A DNA stretch of 60,000 bases from Cristatella mucedo (lineage: Eukaryota > Bryozoa > Phylactolaemata > Cristatellidae): positions 11,105,501-11,165,500 of the forward strand of contig WPIO01000004.1 of the NCBI GenBank assembly GCA_009760855.2. The letters run 5' to 3'. Of this stretch, positions 41,385 to 51,060 are shown piece by piece. How positions within the stretch are numbered: position 1 is the stretch's first letter; every line of letters begins with the position of its first letter. The notes beneath the pieces were generated by a model. It was not told where the DNA came from and did not search any database. It was given only the letters and a program-made list of their open reading frames with translations. Made by a program: the position numbers and the translations under genes.

Positions 41385-41588
41385 CTATAAATAGCTTCAT
41401 CTTGAGGTGCCTCTTTCAAAGCTGTCGCTGTAGCCGAGGAATTAGGGCGCTCACCTTTAACGGCTGAAGTAAATGTGAGTACGTGGGATGACCGAGGTTG
41501 TGGGCTCGAACCTTGTTGCACATGTGAAGCGCCTGGACAGAAATTAAGTTCTCTTATGGTGCTATGCAAATTATTTGTATTCATTAAA
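41385..41588 (+). mobile_element. SINE II (with short SINE I-like leader)
   Basis: GCCTCTTTCAAAGCTGTCGC resembles the reverse SINE I tail. Then TAGCCGAGGAATTAGGGCGC, B box GGGCTCGAACC, tail GTGAAGCGCCTGGACAGAAA, TTCTCTTATGGTGCTATGC. Confidence 0.75.
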
Positions 41589-41614
41589 TTGAAGCAGGCT
41601 AGATATATATAAAT

Positions 41615-41870
41615 ATCTCATTTGTATTTGGATAGCGCCCTGAGAGAACTTGAATCTCTATTCAGGCGCTTCGCGCATGCCACAAGGCTCGAGCCCACGA
41701 TCTCGGCCACACCTTGGTCGGGGCGAGCACCTTAACCACTCGGCCAAACCAGCGGTAGGCACTTCCCTTACGCGAGCCAGGTCACGTGGGTTCGAGTCCT
41801 GCAGCAGGCTATCCCTTATTGCTCGCTGCAAGCGGTAGCCATAGCCATCGAGGCTCTTCCTCCGCTACGC
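41615..41870 (-). mobile_element. Composite SINE II/SINE I, reverse orientation
   Basis: 41615-41757 is SINE II reversed, starting with the LINE B-type hairpin GATAGCGCCCTGAGAGAACT..TCAGGCGCTTCGC; its head reads, in sense, TGGCCGAGTGGTTAAGG, an exact class-II tRNA A-box region. 41757-41870 is SINE I in the + direction (GGTTCGAGTCC, CTGCAAGCGGTAGCCATAGC). Read on the minus strand this is the same SINE I(reverse)-SINE II(forward) order as at 10915 and 47503. Confidence 0.85.
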
Positions 41871-42036
41871 GACTGAGGCCAAGAAGCTTCCCCGCGTAGA
41901 CAAAACGCGAAGATAAGTCGTGGAAAAGTGGAGATCTTGAGAATTGATCGGTAGTCCTCTCCGTCATCGTAAAGCAGCGACATGCGATGCATGGCATCGT
42001 TATCGCACCAACCAAAGCACACAGCTCCTCACACAT

Positions 42037-42147
<111 letters not shown>

Positions 42148-42638
42148 GCAAACACATTGCCAAAGCACACTGCTCCTCGCAGCATGCTTAATGCAGCGCG
42201 GCAGGCATGTATCGCATAGCTACATCGCTTCATTACACATTGTAGCGCCCTGCTGGCTTTGGCTGAATTTTAGCGCGAACAAGAGCTGTTCGGCGGCGGG
42301 CTAGAGCCCCTTTGTCCTGGAGCAGTGAGCCAGAGAGGAGCGTCAGTGCGGTTAGAGAGGAAGCGCTTAGGAGCAGGCCAGGAAGCTCGGAGACGAGCAG
42401 CGGCGATTCGGCCTTTAGAATTGGTCCGATACTCGCGGAAGCTGCTGATAGATGTTGGCTGGCCTGTCAACCCCCGCCTTCCCTCTTCCCAAGAAAGAAG
42501 CGTCTGGAACCCATTCGCCATTCAAGCTGGACGGAGGTGCCCTGCCAGTGGCCTGGGAACGGTAGTCATTCCTTTCCGTAATGGGCCAAGGCGTCCGGGC
42601 CCAATACCACTAAGCTCTTGCCCATTGTTCCAGCTAGG

Positions 42639-42646
42639 TATTTAAG
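42639..42646 (+). promoter_or_regulatory. TATA-like box of the solo LTR
   Basis: TATTTAAG, about 720 nt before the LTR poly(A) signal and the only good TATA match in the element. Confidence 0.5.
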
Positions 42647-42983
42647 AGTCGAGCGACGCTCGCTCTGGGTCTTTGGCCTCGTGTCTTTTTGTCTGTGGTC
42701 TTCTGTCTTTGGTCCGGCTCCGCCGTCGGACTCGTTTTCTCTGGAAGCGAGGGAGGAGGGCGGGCTGTTCGCCAGCGATTGACGGAACAGGACGAGACAG
42801 CTCTAGGAGGATTCGGTGGAACCCCACCGAACACGGTCGTATCGCGCCCGAGCTGGCATTTTGTGTGTTCATTCGTGTTTTGTGTTTCTTTTGTGTCGTG
42901 TGTGTGCGCGCTAGCACGTGCTCTCGGCATAGGGATTTGCCGGCGCGAGCTAGGCGTAGTTGGTGTGTGTGGAGCCGTGTATG

Positions 42984-43312
42984 TTCACCGGGTAGGGTTT
43001 AGGCTCCGGGTCGCGCTTCAGTGTGGAGAAGTGTTTCCTCCGCAGGAGTGCTTGAGTTGGCGTGTGTGGAGTATTCCGGTCGCACTGGTGGAAACCGAGT
43101 TCTAGTTCACCGGGTAGGGTTTAGACTCCGGTTCGCACTTGAGTGTGGAGAAGTACTCCCTCCGCTCGAGTGTTTAAGTTGGCGTGTTTGGGGTATTCCC
43201 TCGGCACAGGTGGGGTCGGATTCCTAGTTCACCGGTTAGGGTTTAGGGTCCGGGTCGCGCTTAGTGTAGAGGAGTATTCCCTCCGCAAGAGTGTTGAACG
43301 TGCGAGGAGTGT
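42984..43312 (+). repeat. 122-bp tandem repeat (about 2.7 units) inside the solo LTR
   Basis: Units start at 42984, 43106 and 43228 with TTCACCGG(G/T)TAGGGTTTAG. All contain GTGTGGAG or GTGTAGAG and CCCTCCGC-like blocks. Spacing is exactly 122 bp twice; the third unit is truncated. Confidence 0.88.
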
Positions 43313-43357
43313 GGAGATAAAGCTGAACTAGACGCGCAGCGACTTTGTGCGCTTGCG

Positions 43358-43363
43358 AATAAA
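43358..43363 (+). terminator. Poly(A) signal of the solo LTR
   Basis: AATAAA, 216 bp before the LTR end. Confidence 0.55.
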
Positions 43364-43768
43364 GTTCAGTAAAATCCCCAATTTGTGTGTCTTGCTTCCA
43401 ATTCACGCCGCGGACTCACGACCCCGTTTAGTAACGGTAAGCAGGTCAGAGCCAGAAACGCTCGTTTCGTGGCGGCCAGCTTATTGCGCGTAGGCGCGCA
43501 CCGAACGGCATTAGGCGATAGGCTACGCCGCTAGGTAAGCGGCAGGTCAAGCTTACCCCGCCGAGCCTTCGGCGTTACAACATCATTGCAAAAACAAGGG
43601 TTTTACTACGCGAAAAGCAATAGTTGGAATCAGACACGTTATTCGTAGTTCAGAAATCATCGGAAGTAGACTCGCTGTGCAAGGAAACAACTTCTCCAGT
43701 ATCAGAGCAGCAGCCAATAACCTCAGCAGTTCCGTGCAGTATAGAAGCAAGTTTCAACAGTCACTCAC

Positions 43769-43971
43769 TCCACAATGGCTACAACCGGCTCAGGAAGAAC
43801 GACCACTTGGTACCCCATATCGTCAGCCAAGGCTAAAGTACCAGACACCTGCATACCTACCTGCACGTTATCAGTCGCCATTTCTGTGCTCTCGTGTGAA
43901 ATAATAATCACTTGCTTCTCAAGCCGTATATCTGGCTTCTCGATTTCAGCACACGGAGCTTTAACTATGGC
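43769..43971 (-). CDS. Orphan candidate coding exon, unknown protein
   Basis: A 203-bp open stretch bounded by a good acceptor (AATGTGCAG, phase 0) and a strong donor (GTGGA|GTGAGT, phase 2). It would encode 67 residues, acidic and valine-rich (begins AIVKAPCAEIEKPDIRLEKQ, ends with a run of VVVLPEPVV type). No family recognised. It sits between the solo LTR and a SINE I copy, downstream of FBXO4 on the same strand. It could be an internal exon of an unfinished or broken gene, or chance. Confidence 0.3.
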
Positions 43972-43989
43972 CTGCACATTTAAATGAAT

Positions 43990-44172
43990 AAATAATAAAT
44001 AAATCCTATCTGATTAAACAGCCTCTTTTTGTATAGCGACAGAAGAGCCTTTACGGCTATCACCACCGCTTGCAGTGGCGATTAAGGATCGCCCACCGAA
44101 GGAATCGAACCCACGACCTCGGGACCGAGGTCGTGAAAACAACCGCCTTACCTGGTGTGCCACCGCCGCTCA
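43990..44172 (-). mobile_element. SINE I
   Basis: (AATA)n tail, TCTTTTTGTATAGCGACAGA, CACCACCGCTTGCAGTGGCG, reverse B box GGAATCGAACC, ACCGCCTTACCTGGTGTGCC. Lies immediately upstream (in minus-strand sense) of the orphan exon. Confidence 0.9.
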
Positions 44173-44175
44173 CCT

Positions 44176-45006
44176 TGCTACATTTGCACCTGTGCATCGA
44201 ATTCCTCTGCAGTAATTTGTGCCAGTCGAATTACTTTAGCTATTTCCTTACCATCCCGGCGTTGCAGTTGCTGCACACATGTCCTTAAGCGGCAAACGGA
44301 GCGGTCGGAGGAGCGGTGCTAGTCCTTGCCGACGAATGATGGTGAATACCGGCTAAGCTCCGAGAGACTTGGAGTGCCGCTAGCAACTTGGAAGTGCAGC
44401 AATGCACGCAGCTGTTCTAACGGTAGAGGAAAGCGGCGGTGATGGAAGAGCGCCCCTACCGTAAAGCGGCGAGTCTACATCTTCAGCGTCGAAGGAGTCG
44501 ATATGGCAGCACGGGAGGTTTACAGGCGTCCAGCACCCGCACCGCCTTGGCGGCGTGCTAAGACTCTCTCGCGACGCCGCAGAACTGCCTGATGACCGGA
44601 AGCGCTAAGCCTCGCGCTTGCAACTCCAGCCCGGCTCGAATGCTAGGGCGAAGCCTGCTCGAGGCTCTCGCAGACAGGTCGCTCTGCGCTTCAGCGCTCT
44701 GCATGAACGGCACGAGCCCGCACGCTCGCTCCGACGCTGAGTGTCCGATGGAGAGTCGCCGGTGAAGGTTAGAAGGCTAGCGCATTGGCGACCGGACGGG
44801 CAAATGTTGTGCTCTCTTCCCCAGCTTGAAGAGCTGGGCCTTTTTCTAGCAGTCACACTTGCTGCCCGCGCCCTGCCACGAATGTGCGGGGACGCTGCGA
44901 CCGTTGGTGCCATGAGCGGTCATTAACTTCCGAGCGAGCTTTTCGGCTGCCTTACTAGCGGCTGAGCAGTTTCGCCTTTCATTGCGGCCAGACACAAATC
45001 TCGTAC
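44176..45006. other. FBXO4 3' flank, no gene recognised
   Basis: G+C-rich and unremarkable; no open frame with domain resemblance. Confidence 0.35.
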
Positions 45007-45012
45007 TTTATT
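45007..45012 (-). terminator. Candidate FBXO4 poly(A) signal
   Basis: TTTATT on the + strand (AATAAA in transcript sense), about 360 nt past the FBXO4 stop. A G14 run (45035-45048) lies just upstream in transcript sense. Confidence 0.45.
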
Positions 45013-45367
45013 AAGAAGCTACCGACAGAATCACGGGGGGGGGGGGGGTGAATTCGTAAAAACGTAAAAAAAAATGACAAGAAAATTGCATGCCATTTGA
45101 ACGCAGACCTTAGGGTGAAGCTGAAGTACTGGGGATGCCGTAGCAGAACAGCCGCTCGAGGTCAAGGCTCAAATCAACAGAGCCTGTAGTCGCTTCAAGA
45201 GTCACACGGACTCAAAGTAAAGGTGCTTTCGTTAGCTTGAACAGCCACAAAATTGATGCATCGTCGTGTAATATTGTCTCGCGGTGGATTTCCGCCGGCA
45301 ACGGCGGTCCCAGGCAGACGGTCCCAGGCAGACGCCGCAAAATCGCGTAGCCTTGCCAGGCTAGCGA

Positions 45368-45457
45368 TCACTTGGCACCAGATGCTATCGTATCTAGTAG
45401 CCATTCCGTGGGGCCCTTGATGTCGCTGGTGATATTATCGACGCTACAGTTATTCAC
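45368..45457 (-). CDS. FBXO4: FBXO4 exon 6 (C-terminus, stop)
   Basis: VNNCSVDNITSDIKGPTEWL then LDTIASGAK and TGA (45370-45368). Acceptor CATTTGCAG, phase 0. Matches the terminal GIEWIL helix of vertebrate FBXO4. Confidence 0.9.
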   Translation of the reverse strand: MNNCSVDNITSDIKGPTEWLLDTIASGAK

Positions 45458-46036
45458 CTGCAAATGCGTACGACGACATTTGGGTCCGACCGGACAGCGA
45501 GCCTCGCCGAGAAAGTGGGCAGTGCTCAAAACGTCCCATCCAAACTCGCTAACGTCGCAGTGCGCTCGAAGTGCAGCCACCGGTTGCAGCGTCGGCGGCT
45601 CCTACCCTCCAGGGACGTGATAGCGACGAAAGGTCGAGCGCTCTCGCGACGTCGATGCAGGCTAGCCGCCTGTCCCCTGCCGAAGGCGTGCATGAGATGA
45701 CGAACAGCGCCGAAGCGGGCGGCAGCACTGCGTCGATGGCGGCGATCTCCGCCTGGTTCTGGGCCAGCGCGTTAGCGACGTCTGACTCTGCGAACGAAGT
45801 CGTCATCGAGCGCCGATCTAGGCAGGTATTTCACCTTCACCTTAACCTCTCAGCCCGGGAGCTCGAGACTGCTCGCCGCTCGAAGCATGCGTTACAGCGA
45901 GCGGGACAGGAAATGCCCCGCAGAGCGACAGCTCCCTAGTAGCGTCGGGAGAGAGGGGGGGGACAGATAGCGAGAGGGAGAGAGAGACAGAGACCGAGAG
46001 ACAGACAGATGAAAGAGAGACAGAGATACAGAGAGT

Positions 46037-46112
<76 letters not shown>

Positions 46113-49100
46113 ACCAATAGACGGGCCGCCGCGAAGCTCTCCCGCGGACGAGGGCAGTCAGGCACCGACTAGGCAGGCAGGACTGCTCGCTGTGCTTGCG
46201 CGTTGGCCTAGGTTAGAAGGCACCGGCCTTTCTCAAGGCTGCCAACGAGCGCTGCTGAGTACCCAGACGGCTGAGAGCCTTTAACCTTCGAACTTTCGGG
46301 GCCGAAGCAGCAGCTGCTTAGAGGGCTCGAGCGGAGAGTGGCGCCAATCTAGGCGCCGGGCCATCGAAGCCAGCGCCGCTTCGAAGATGCCCGAGCATCG
46401 GCCGCTGGCCGCTGGCTATGAGAGGTCCGCCTGCCGAGGAGCTGCTGGGGGGGGGGCTTCGAGCTCACTCGCCGCCGCGGCTTACCTCGGCCAGCAGACG
46501 TCAGCGTAGACTCGACCACGTAGATGACGGCATTGAGCGAGGCACACAGCACCCTGGTCTCTTCGGCGAGCTGGTAGCTCGCGCGCCCGTCGTCACCGTC
46601 ATCCGGCCGCTCGTGCGGCGGCGGCAGGCGGAGCTGCCTCGAGGCGGCGGCTGCGGCGGCGTTACCGCGATGCTGCAGCTGCAGCATGCGGCTTCGGCGC
46701 AGGCGGTCGCGCGATGATTGACTCTTCCTTTCTCTTTCTCCGGTCGAGTAGAGAGCGGTCAGGTTAAACGTCCTGCTGCCAAACTTGAGGCTGAATCCTG
46801 ATCCGACGCCTGGAATCGCGACGAGTGGACTAACGATGCATCCTCCGAGAAAGTCTCGAAGACGAACGTGAGCCGAGGGGACAGTAGGCGGCAGTATCCG
46901 ACAGCGAAATGCGACGCCGCTGCCGTGCTCCGCTCGCAAGAGGAGAGGGACGAGCTCGTACTGACACGAAGGAGCAGCGGCAGCGTGACGCTGTCGCGAT
47001 AGACGTGTATGTATGCGAGCAAGAAGACAACTCGAAGTGACAACTCGGAAAAGGCTTACGCACGCTGAAATATTCATTTGTATAGCGCCCTCAGAGAACT
47101 GAGTCTCTTTCTAGGCACTTTACAGATGCCGTGGGGAAAGCATTACCAAATGATTGGCGGTATCAAGTGCAACAATGAAAGCAGAAATCTCTGCTAGTGC
47201 TATCCCATCGTGCCTGAGGGTGGTCAAATGTCCAAGTACGCACTCAAAGCAACGCTTTCATCTTAATTAATGCCGCCGTTTTACCACTGCTTCGCGAGCT
47301 CGTCTTGGGCTTCTACTATGCAGCGAAGAAGACTTCTAAGCGGCAACTGAACGCTCGGCCAGATGTGACTCGAAATAGAGGATTCCGTGGGGCATAAAGG
47401 ATTCTCACCAATGATGAATGTGGCTGCGTTTCTGCACGCATAACATTTAATTAATGAGACCCGAACTAATCGGTGCGGCAACGCTTTAGAACAAAAGCGG
47501 AGGCCAGCTGATTTAGCGGCCTCATTTATATAGCAACAGAAGAGCCTCCGTGGTCATCATCAACGCTTGCAGCGGGCAATACAGGAGTGCCCGCTGCAGG
47601 ACTCGAATCGATCCGCGCTCGTACGGCTCTGTTCAAGGTGCTCGCCCCGACGAAGGTCAAGGTGAATGTAGTTCGTGGCCGCAATCGTGGGGTCGTGCCC
47701 CATGGCACATGCGAAGCGCTTGAATAGAAATCAAGTTCTCCTAGGACACTATACAGGTACACACGAATTATATCTGCGCCGTTACTGGGCTAAGACCCGG
47801 GGGCGTGCAGTGCGATGGAGTGTCGGATGCTAAGGGAAATCTTGTCGTGTCGTTTTGGCCTAAACGTGGGTCATCTCCAATGTACTTAAAAGGCTCGGCA
47901 GTTCTTTCTAGCTCCATTGAAGTATCGGTAATCTTACCGTCGGAGAATGCCTCGATGCAGTGCAGGATCCGGAAGGCTCGAAGCGCGACCGGCCAGTAGG
48001 CCAACTTCTCTGAAAGCCTCGACGTCATCTCGGAGACGCTTCCGGGATTGCTGGTCAAAAGGCTTTGGGGCTCGCCCCGAGCCTTCCGGATTGCATTACA
48101 GAGAGGGGGCTTACGTTACGCTCTCCCCCAGCGATTACCCAAATGATTGATATAGTACGACAATTTATGCTCGTTGGGATTTTTATAATGTACCTTTGAT
48201 ACTAGCGCAATAATCAGTGTCATGTGAAAAAGAAGGAGAGCTACTTTTTCACATTTGTATATGTAGTTGCTGCATGCACTCTTATAGTTAAAATTGGACA
48301 AGCCTCGCTGCGCCTAATTTTGGTAAGCGATGAGTGTACATAAATAGGATCTGCCCGAGAATTTTTACGAGGGCTGACTATTTAGCTAATATAAATATAA
48401 AGATGGTCGGTGTGTCTGGACGTTCCGTACAAGCAACTAAATGCTTATCCGCTAACCGGCGCTGATGAATAGATTTAATAAAATTAAATTTCGGTTTGTT
48501 TTGTAAGAAGTTAAATATAATTTTTAAAATAGGCAGTCACTGGGGCGGGCTCACCAGCTGGGTCATCGGACCGTCAGGCCCACCTTCCAAAGCAAAGTTG
48601 GATTTTTTCGTGACTTTTCACCGGTGCAGGCTAATTTTCGTATGCAACCTCTGGTTTCCGCCCTCCACGGTGGGTGGACCGGCGAGTTTTTTTCCACGGC
48701 TCTTGGAAACAGAAAGGGGCAAAGTGAATATAACGTAAGCAGGTAGCAATCTATCGCAGGCAGCAACGAGAAAACGAGCAGCACAGGTAGCCGCTCAGTG
48801 CCACACTGCAACGAAACTCAACAGAACCAGCGAAAACACAACGAAGGACTGGACGGAAAGGAAGAGACTGAAGAAAAAGCCACGGAGCCTCGCACCGCCA
48901 AAGCTCAGCGAACGCTTCACTAATGACAAGGTCACAGAACCGACGCAGACGGAAGGTAAGACTCGAGCACTTCCCGACCCTGGTCGTGGTTAATAATAAT
49001 AATAATAATGCACTTGATTAAGCGCCCTCAGAGAACTCAATTTCTCTCTAGGCGCTATACATTTACTGGTACGTAGTCCTTGCCTGACAGTAGCCAGGCA

Positions 49101-50377
49101 CTCACCAGCTAGGCTGGACGTACCTATAGGTTAGCGGGCACTCGGGCGCACATTGTAATCCAGCATTGGAAGTATTACGCGACTTTTCAAGTTCGCGAAA
49201 ATCATCCAGTCGGTCGGTTGCGCGAAGGCAGCTGTGCTTTCTTGACCTGAGGCGTGCTGGCCGATGGAAGGTACGCGGGTTCCGGATGTTTGCATGTACG
49301 AATGTACGCAGGCGCTGGAGGCACCTATTGGATGAGGGAGCATTTCGAGCTGACCCGAGATGAAATATGGCGGCCGGGGGATATCCGGAGCCCGTTCTGC
49401 AGCGCGCTCCTTTCCCAACCAATTAGATCGCCAGACTGAGTTAGATAGCTTGGTCGCTCGTCATGGCCTCCGGAAGAAACGCGGTTTGTCGAAGTACTGA
49501 ACCAAGACGAGCAAACGGACACGTATCGCCAATATAGTATCCCGCCGCGAATTCCGGCTGAAGGAGCTCGCTCGAGAAGCTCTTTAAGGCCACATTGCCG
49601 CAGCTCGCGACCGGGGTGCGGCCCGATAGCGCCGCCGCTTACTCACCGTGATAGCGTCCCGGAAACATTCCGGTCTGTGCGAATGTATCGTTTTTCTCAT
49701 ACAGGAGCTTTCGAACGATCCCACTCGTGTCCGACTCCAAGCCTGGTCCGCATAGGGCCAAGAACGGCGTATTTCGCCACAGCAGCGAGCGGACTGTGGC
49801 TGCGAGCAGGGATCGCAATGCGCGCAGCTTCGACTCCCGGTCGCGTTTCCTCCTCAGATTTGGACAGCACCTAAGGTAGCTGCAATAAAGCGGCGCCAAT
49901 GAGAGCAGCTGGTCCTTCGCACCAGTTCCGCACCGCGACGGCGCCATCCAAGCGGAACTCACATTTCCTTCGGAGTAAGGCAGTTTCCATGCATGTACAG
50001 GTCGGGCAGGCTGGCGCTGTCAATGACGCCCCAGGTTTTGATATGATTCTCCATCATTTGGCGCCATAGGATGTCGTCCGCTGCTAGCTGGTTCCAGTCC
50101 GAACAGACAGCAGACGCCCGACACAAGGTAGTGGCATCCAGGTACCCGAAAATCTTCAGAAGGACGTCGACCTGCAAAACAGCAGCTACGTCACGGATAC
50201 CGCCGTCTGCAAGCTGCTCAACCGCACGCAGATCTGCTCCTCCCACTCAAAATTCCAGGTCGTACACGCTACAAGCACAGCCAGCTAATCGCCAGCTGCA
50301 GTCGCCAACATAAGGCAGCGCTTGACGGGTCTCACCGGGACGTGAGGCAACTCTGCAGCCTCCGAAACCGAAGCCAT
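45368..50377 (-). CDS. FBXO4: F-box only protein 4, complete six-exon gene
   Basis: Substrate-recognition subunit of an SCF (SKP1-CUL1-F-box) ubiquitin ligase; vertebrate FBXO4 targets cyclin D1 and TRF1/Pin2 (family knowledge). Exons in transcript order: 50377-50336, 50171-49963, 49879-49647, 46809-46486, 45787-45606, 45457-45368; phases all agree, giving 359 aa (human 387). The F-box spans about residues 13-55 (VDVLLKIFGYLDATTLC, then SDWNQLAADDILWR). The C-terminal small-GTPase-like domain is recognised from FLALCGPGLESDTSG, VGSGFSLKFG, LTALYSTGERER, LNAVIYVVEST, ALFVISCTP and a final TEWLLD helix. The N-terminus before the F-box is only 14 residues, about 40 shorter than human. Exon 4 carries an Arg/Gln/Ala-rich insertion. 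This is an alignment from memory of the family, not a search result. Confidence 0.93.
45606..45787 (-). CDS. FBXO4: FBXO4 exon 5
   Basis: AQNQAEIAAIDAVLPPASAL, FVISCTPSAGDRRLACIDVA, LSRPWR: the LLVLSC..HPW region of FBXO4. Donor AGG|GTAGGA is chosen because it gives the conserved PWxV join. Confidence 0.9.
45955..46111 (+). repeat. (GA)n microsatellite in FBXO4 intron 4
   Basis: Imperfect GA/GACA to 46039, then pure (GA)36. Confidence 0.96.
46486..46809 (-). CDS. FBXO4: FBXO4 exon 4
   Basis: VGSGFSLKFGSRTFNLTALY, STGERERKSQSSRDR, a low-complexity Arg/Gln/poly-Ala/acidic segment of about 40 residues, then TRVLCASLNAVIYVVEST. Acceptor GATTCCAG, donor GAG|GTAAGC, phase 1. Confidence 0.9.
47072..47165 (-). 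mobile_element. LINE B 3' tail in FBXO4 intron 3
   Basis: TTTGTATAGCGCCCTCAGAG then GAGTCTCTTTCTAGGCACTT, the hairpin in reverse orientation. Confidence 0.75.
47503..47768 (+). mobile_element. Composite: SINE I (reverse) + SINE II (forward)
   Basis: 47503-47610: CAGCTGATTTAGCGGCCTCA, CAACGCTTGCAGCGGGCAAT, reverse B box. 47611-47768: CTCGCCCCGACGAAGG, GTGGGGTCGTGCCCCA, tail GCGAAGCGCTTGAATAGAAA, TTCTCCTAGGACACTATAC. In FBXO4 intron 3. Confidence 0.78.
48990..49070 (-). mobile_element. LINE B 3' tail in FBXO4 intron 3
   Basis: (TAA)n, TTGATTAAGCGCCCTCAGAG, TTTCTCTCTAGGCGCTATAC. Confidence 0.8.
49647..49879 (-). CDS. FBXO4: FBXO4 exon 3 (start of GTPase-like domain)
   Basis: YLRCCPNLRRKRDRESKL, then FLALCGPGLESDTSGIVRKL and FPGRYH. 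Acceptor TTTATTGCAG, donor CACG|GTGAGT. The preceding intron is only 83 nt. Confidence 0.93.
49963..50171 (-). CDS. FBXO4: FBXO4 exon 2 (F-box)
   Basis: VDVLLKIFGYLDATTLCRAS, DWNQLAADDILWRQMM, then SLPDLYMHG. Acceptor GTTTTGCAG, donor GAAAT|GTGAGT, phase 2. Confidence 0.95.
50336..50377 (-). CDS. FBXO4: FBXO4 exon 1
   Basis: MASVSEAAELPHVP, 14 codons, donor CCG|GTGAGA, phase 0. The join LPHVP|VDVLLKIF matches the LPxDVxxxIL start of F-boxes, which supports this very short coding exon. Confidence 0.82.
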
Positions 50378-50879
50378 ACCGCAGTCGCACAAGCACTGTC
50401 GACAGCAAATCGCCGCGACGCTGTCTGTCGGACTAATCGAATTCGCGCGAGACAGCTTTCATATAGAAGTGAGGTGGTGTGTGGGGGGGGGGCTGCCCGC
50501 GGGAACCTCCAGCGTGGAGGTTCCCCGTCAGCTGAGCTTACTAGACATGACGTCACGGAGTTGTCACCTAGGCGATCCCACATATGGCCGCCAGTTCCTT
50601 CGCTGGGATACCGGTCGATACGCCCGCCGTATGGTAGCGTTTTGAATGAAGAAGGACGCAGCTTTAATGTTTTTTTTTAAAGAGCGCCGTACTTAGTTAA
50701 GCGAGTCTATACTTAGAAATAGCGTCGTACTTGCTTGAGTGAGTTTATACTCTCTCGCCGTGTGATATCACGGTTAGTCCTGCGGAGGCTGGGGTCAGGG
50801 GTGGGGGGGGGGGAGCGGTGGCATCCGCGGAGACGGCTATGCTGCTTTTGCACAACGGCATTCTTTGGCAGAAAAACCA

Positions 50880-51060
50880 TTGGAGCATAGCGTGGTGCTT
50901 CTAGATCTCTTAGCTACATACGATAGTGTGAACCACGAGATCTTGGCAGGGTTTGCTGGCTTCCTCAGCTGGAATCCGCAGCGGCTCAGCGCTTAGCTGC
51001 TCTAGGTCGTATCTCAAGAGAGTGGACTCGAGACGATTTACTTCGACGGGTAAGACTCGT
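50880..51060 (+). mobile_element. Reverse-transcriptase relic
   Basis: Translation near 50896-50950 reads VVLLDLLATYDSVNHEIL, the LLDLSAAFDTIDHEVLL palm motif of jockey-superfamily LINEs, followed by a decayed FLSWNPQR segment. No other domains recovered. Confidence 0.6.

Larger units (their letters stand above)
42241..43579 (+). mobile_element. Solo LTR of a retrotransposon (Ty3/gypsy-like ends)
   Basis: Begins TGTAGCGCC and ends GGCGTTACA, an inverted terminal pair with one mismatch, flanked on both sides by the 4-bp direct repeat ACAT (42237-42240 and 43580-43583). A TATTTAAG box lies at 42639-42646 and AATAAA at 43358-43363, so transcription is on the + strand. Three 122-bp tandem units sit between them. 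No primer-binding site, gag/pol or second LTR adjoins, so this is a recombination-derived solo LTR. A stem CGCCGA/TCGGCG lies just inside the 3' end. Superfamily is inferred from ends and duplication length only. Confidence 0.87.

Noticed and set aside
42241-43579. Full LTR retrotransposon
   Set aside because: No internal gag/pol, primer-binding site or second LTR on either side; matching ACAT duplications at both ends mark a solo LTR.
44605-44913. 102-codon minus-strand frame downstream of FBXO4
   Set aside because: Arg/Ala/Ser-rich as expected for G+C-rich noncoding DNA; no domain.
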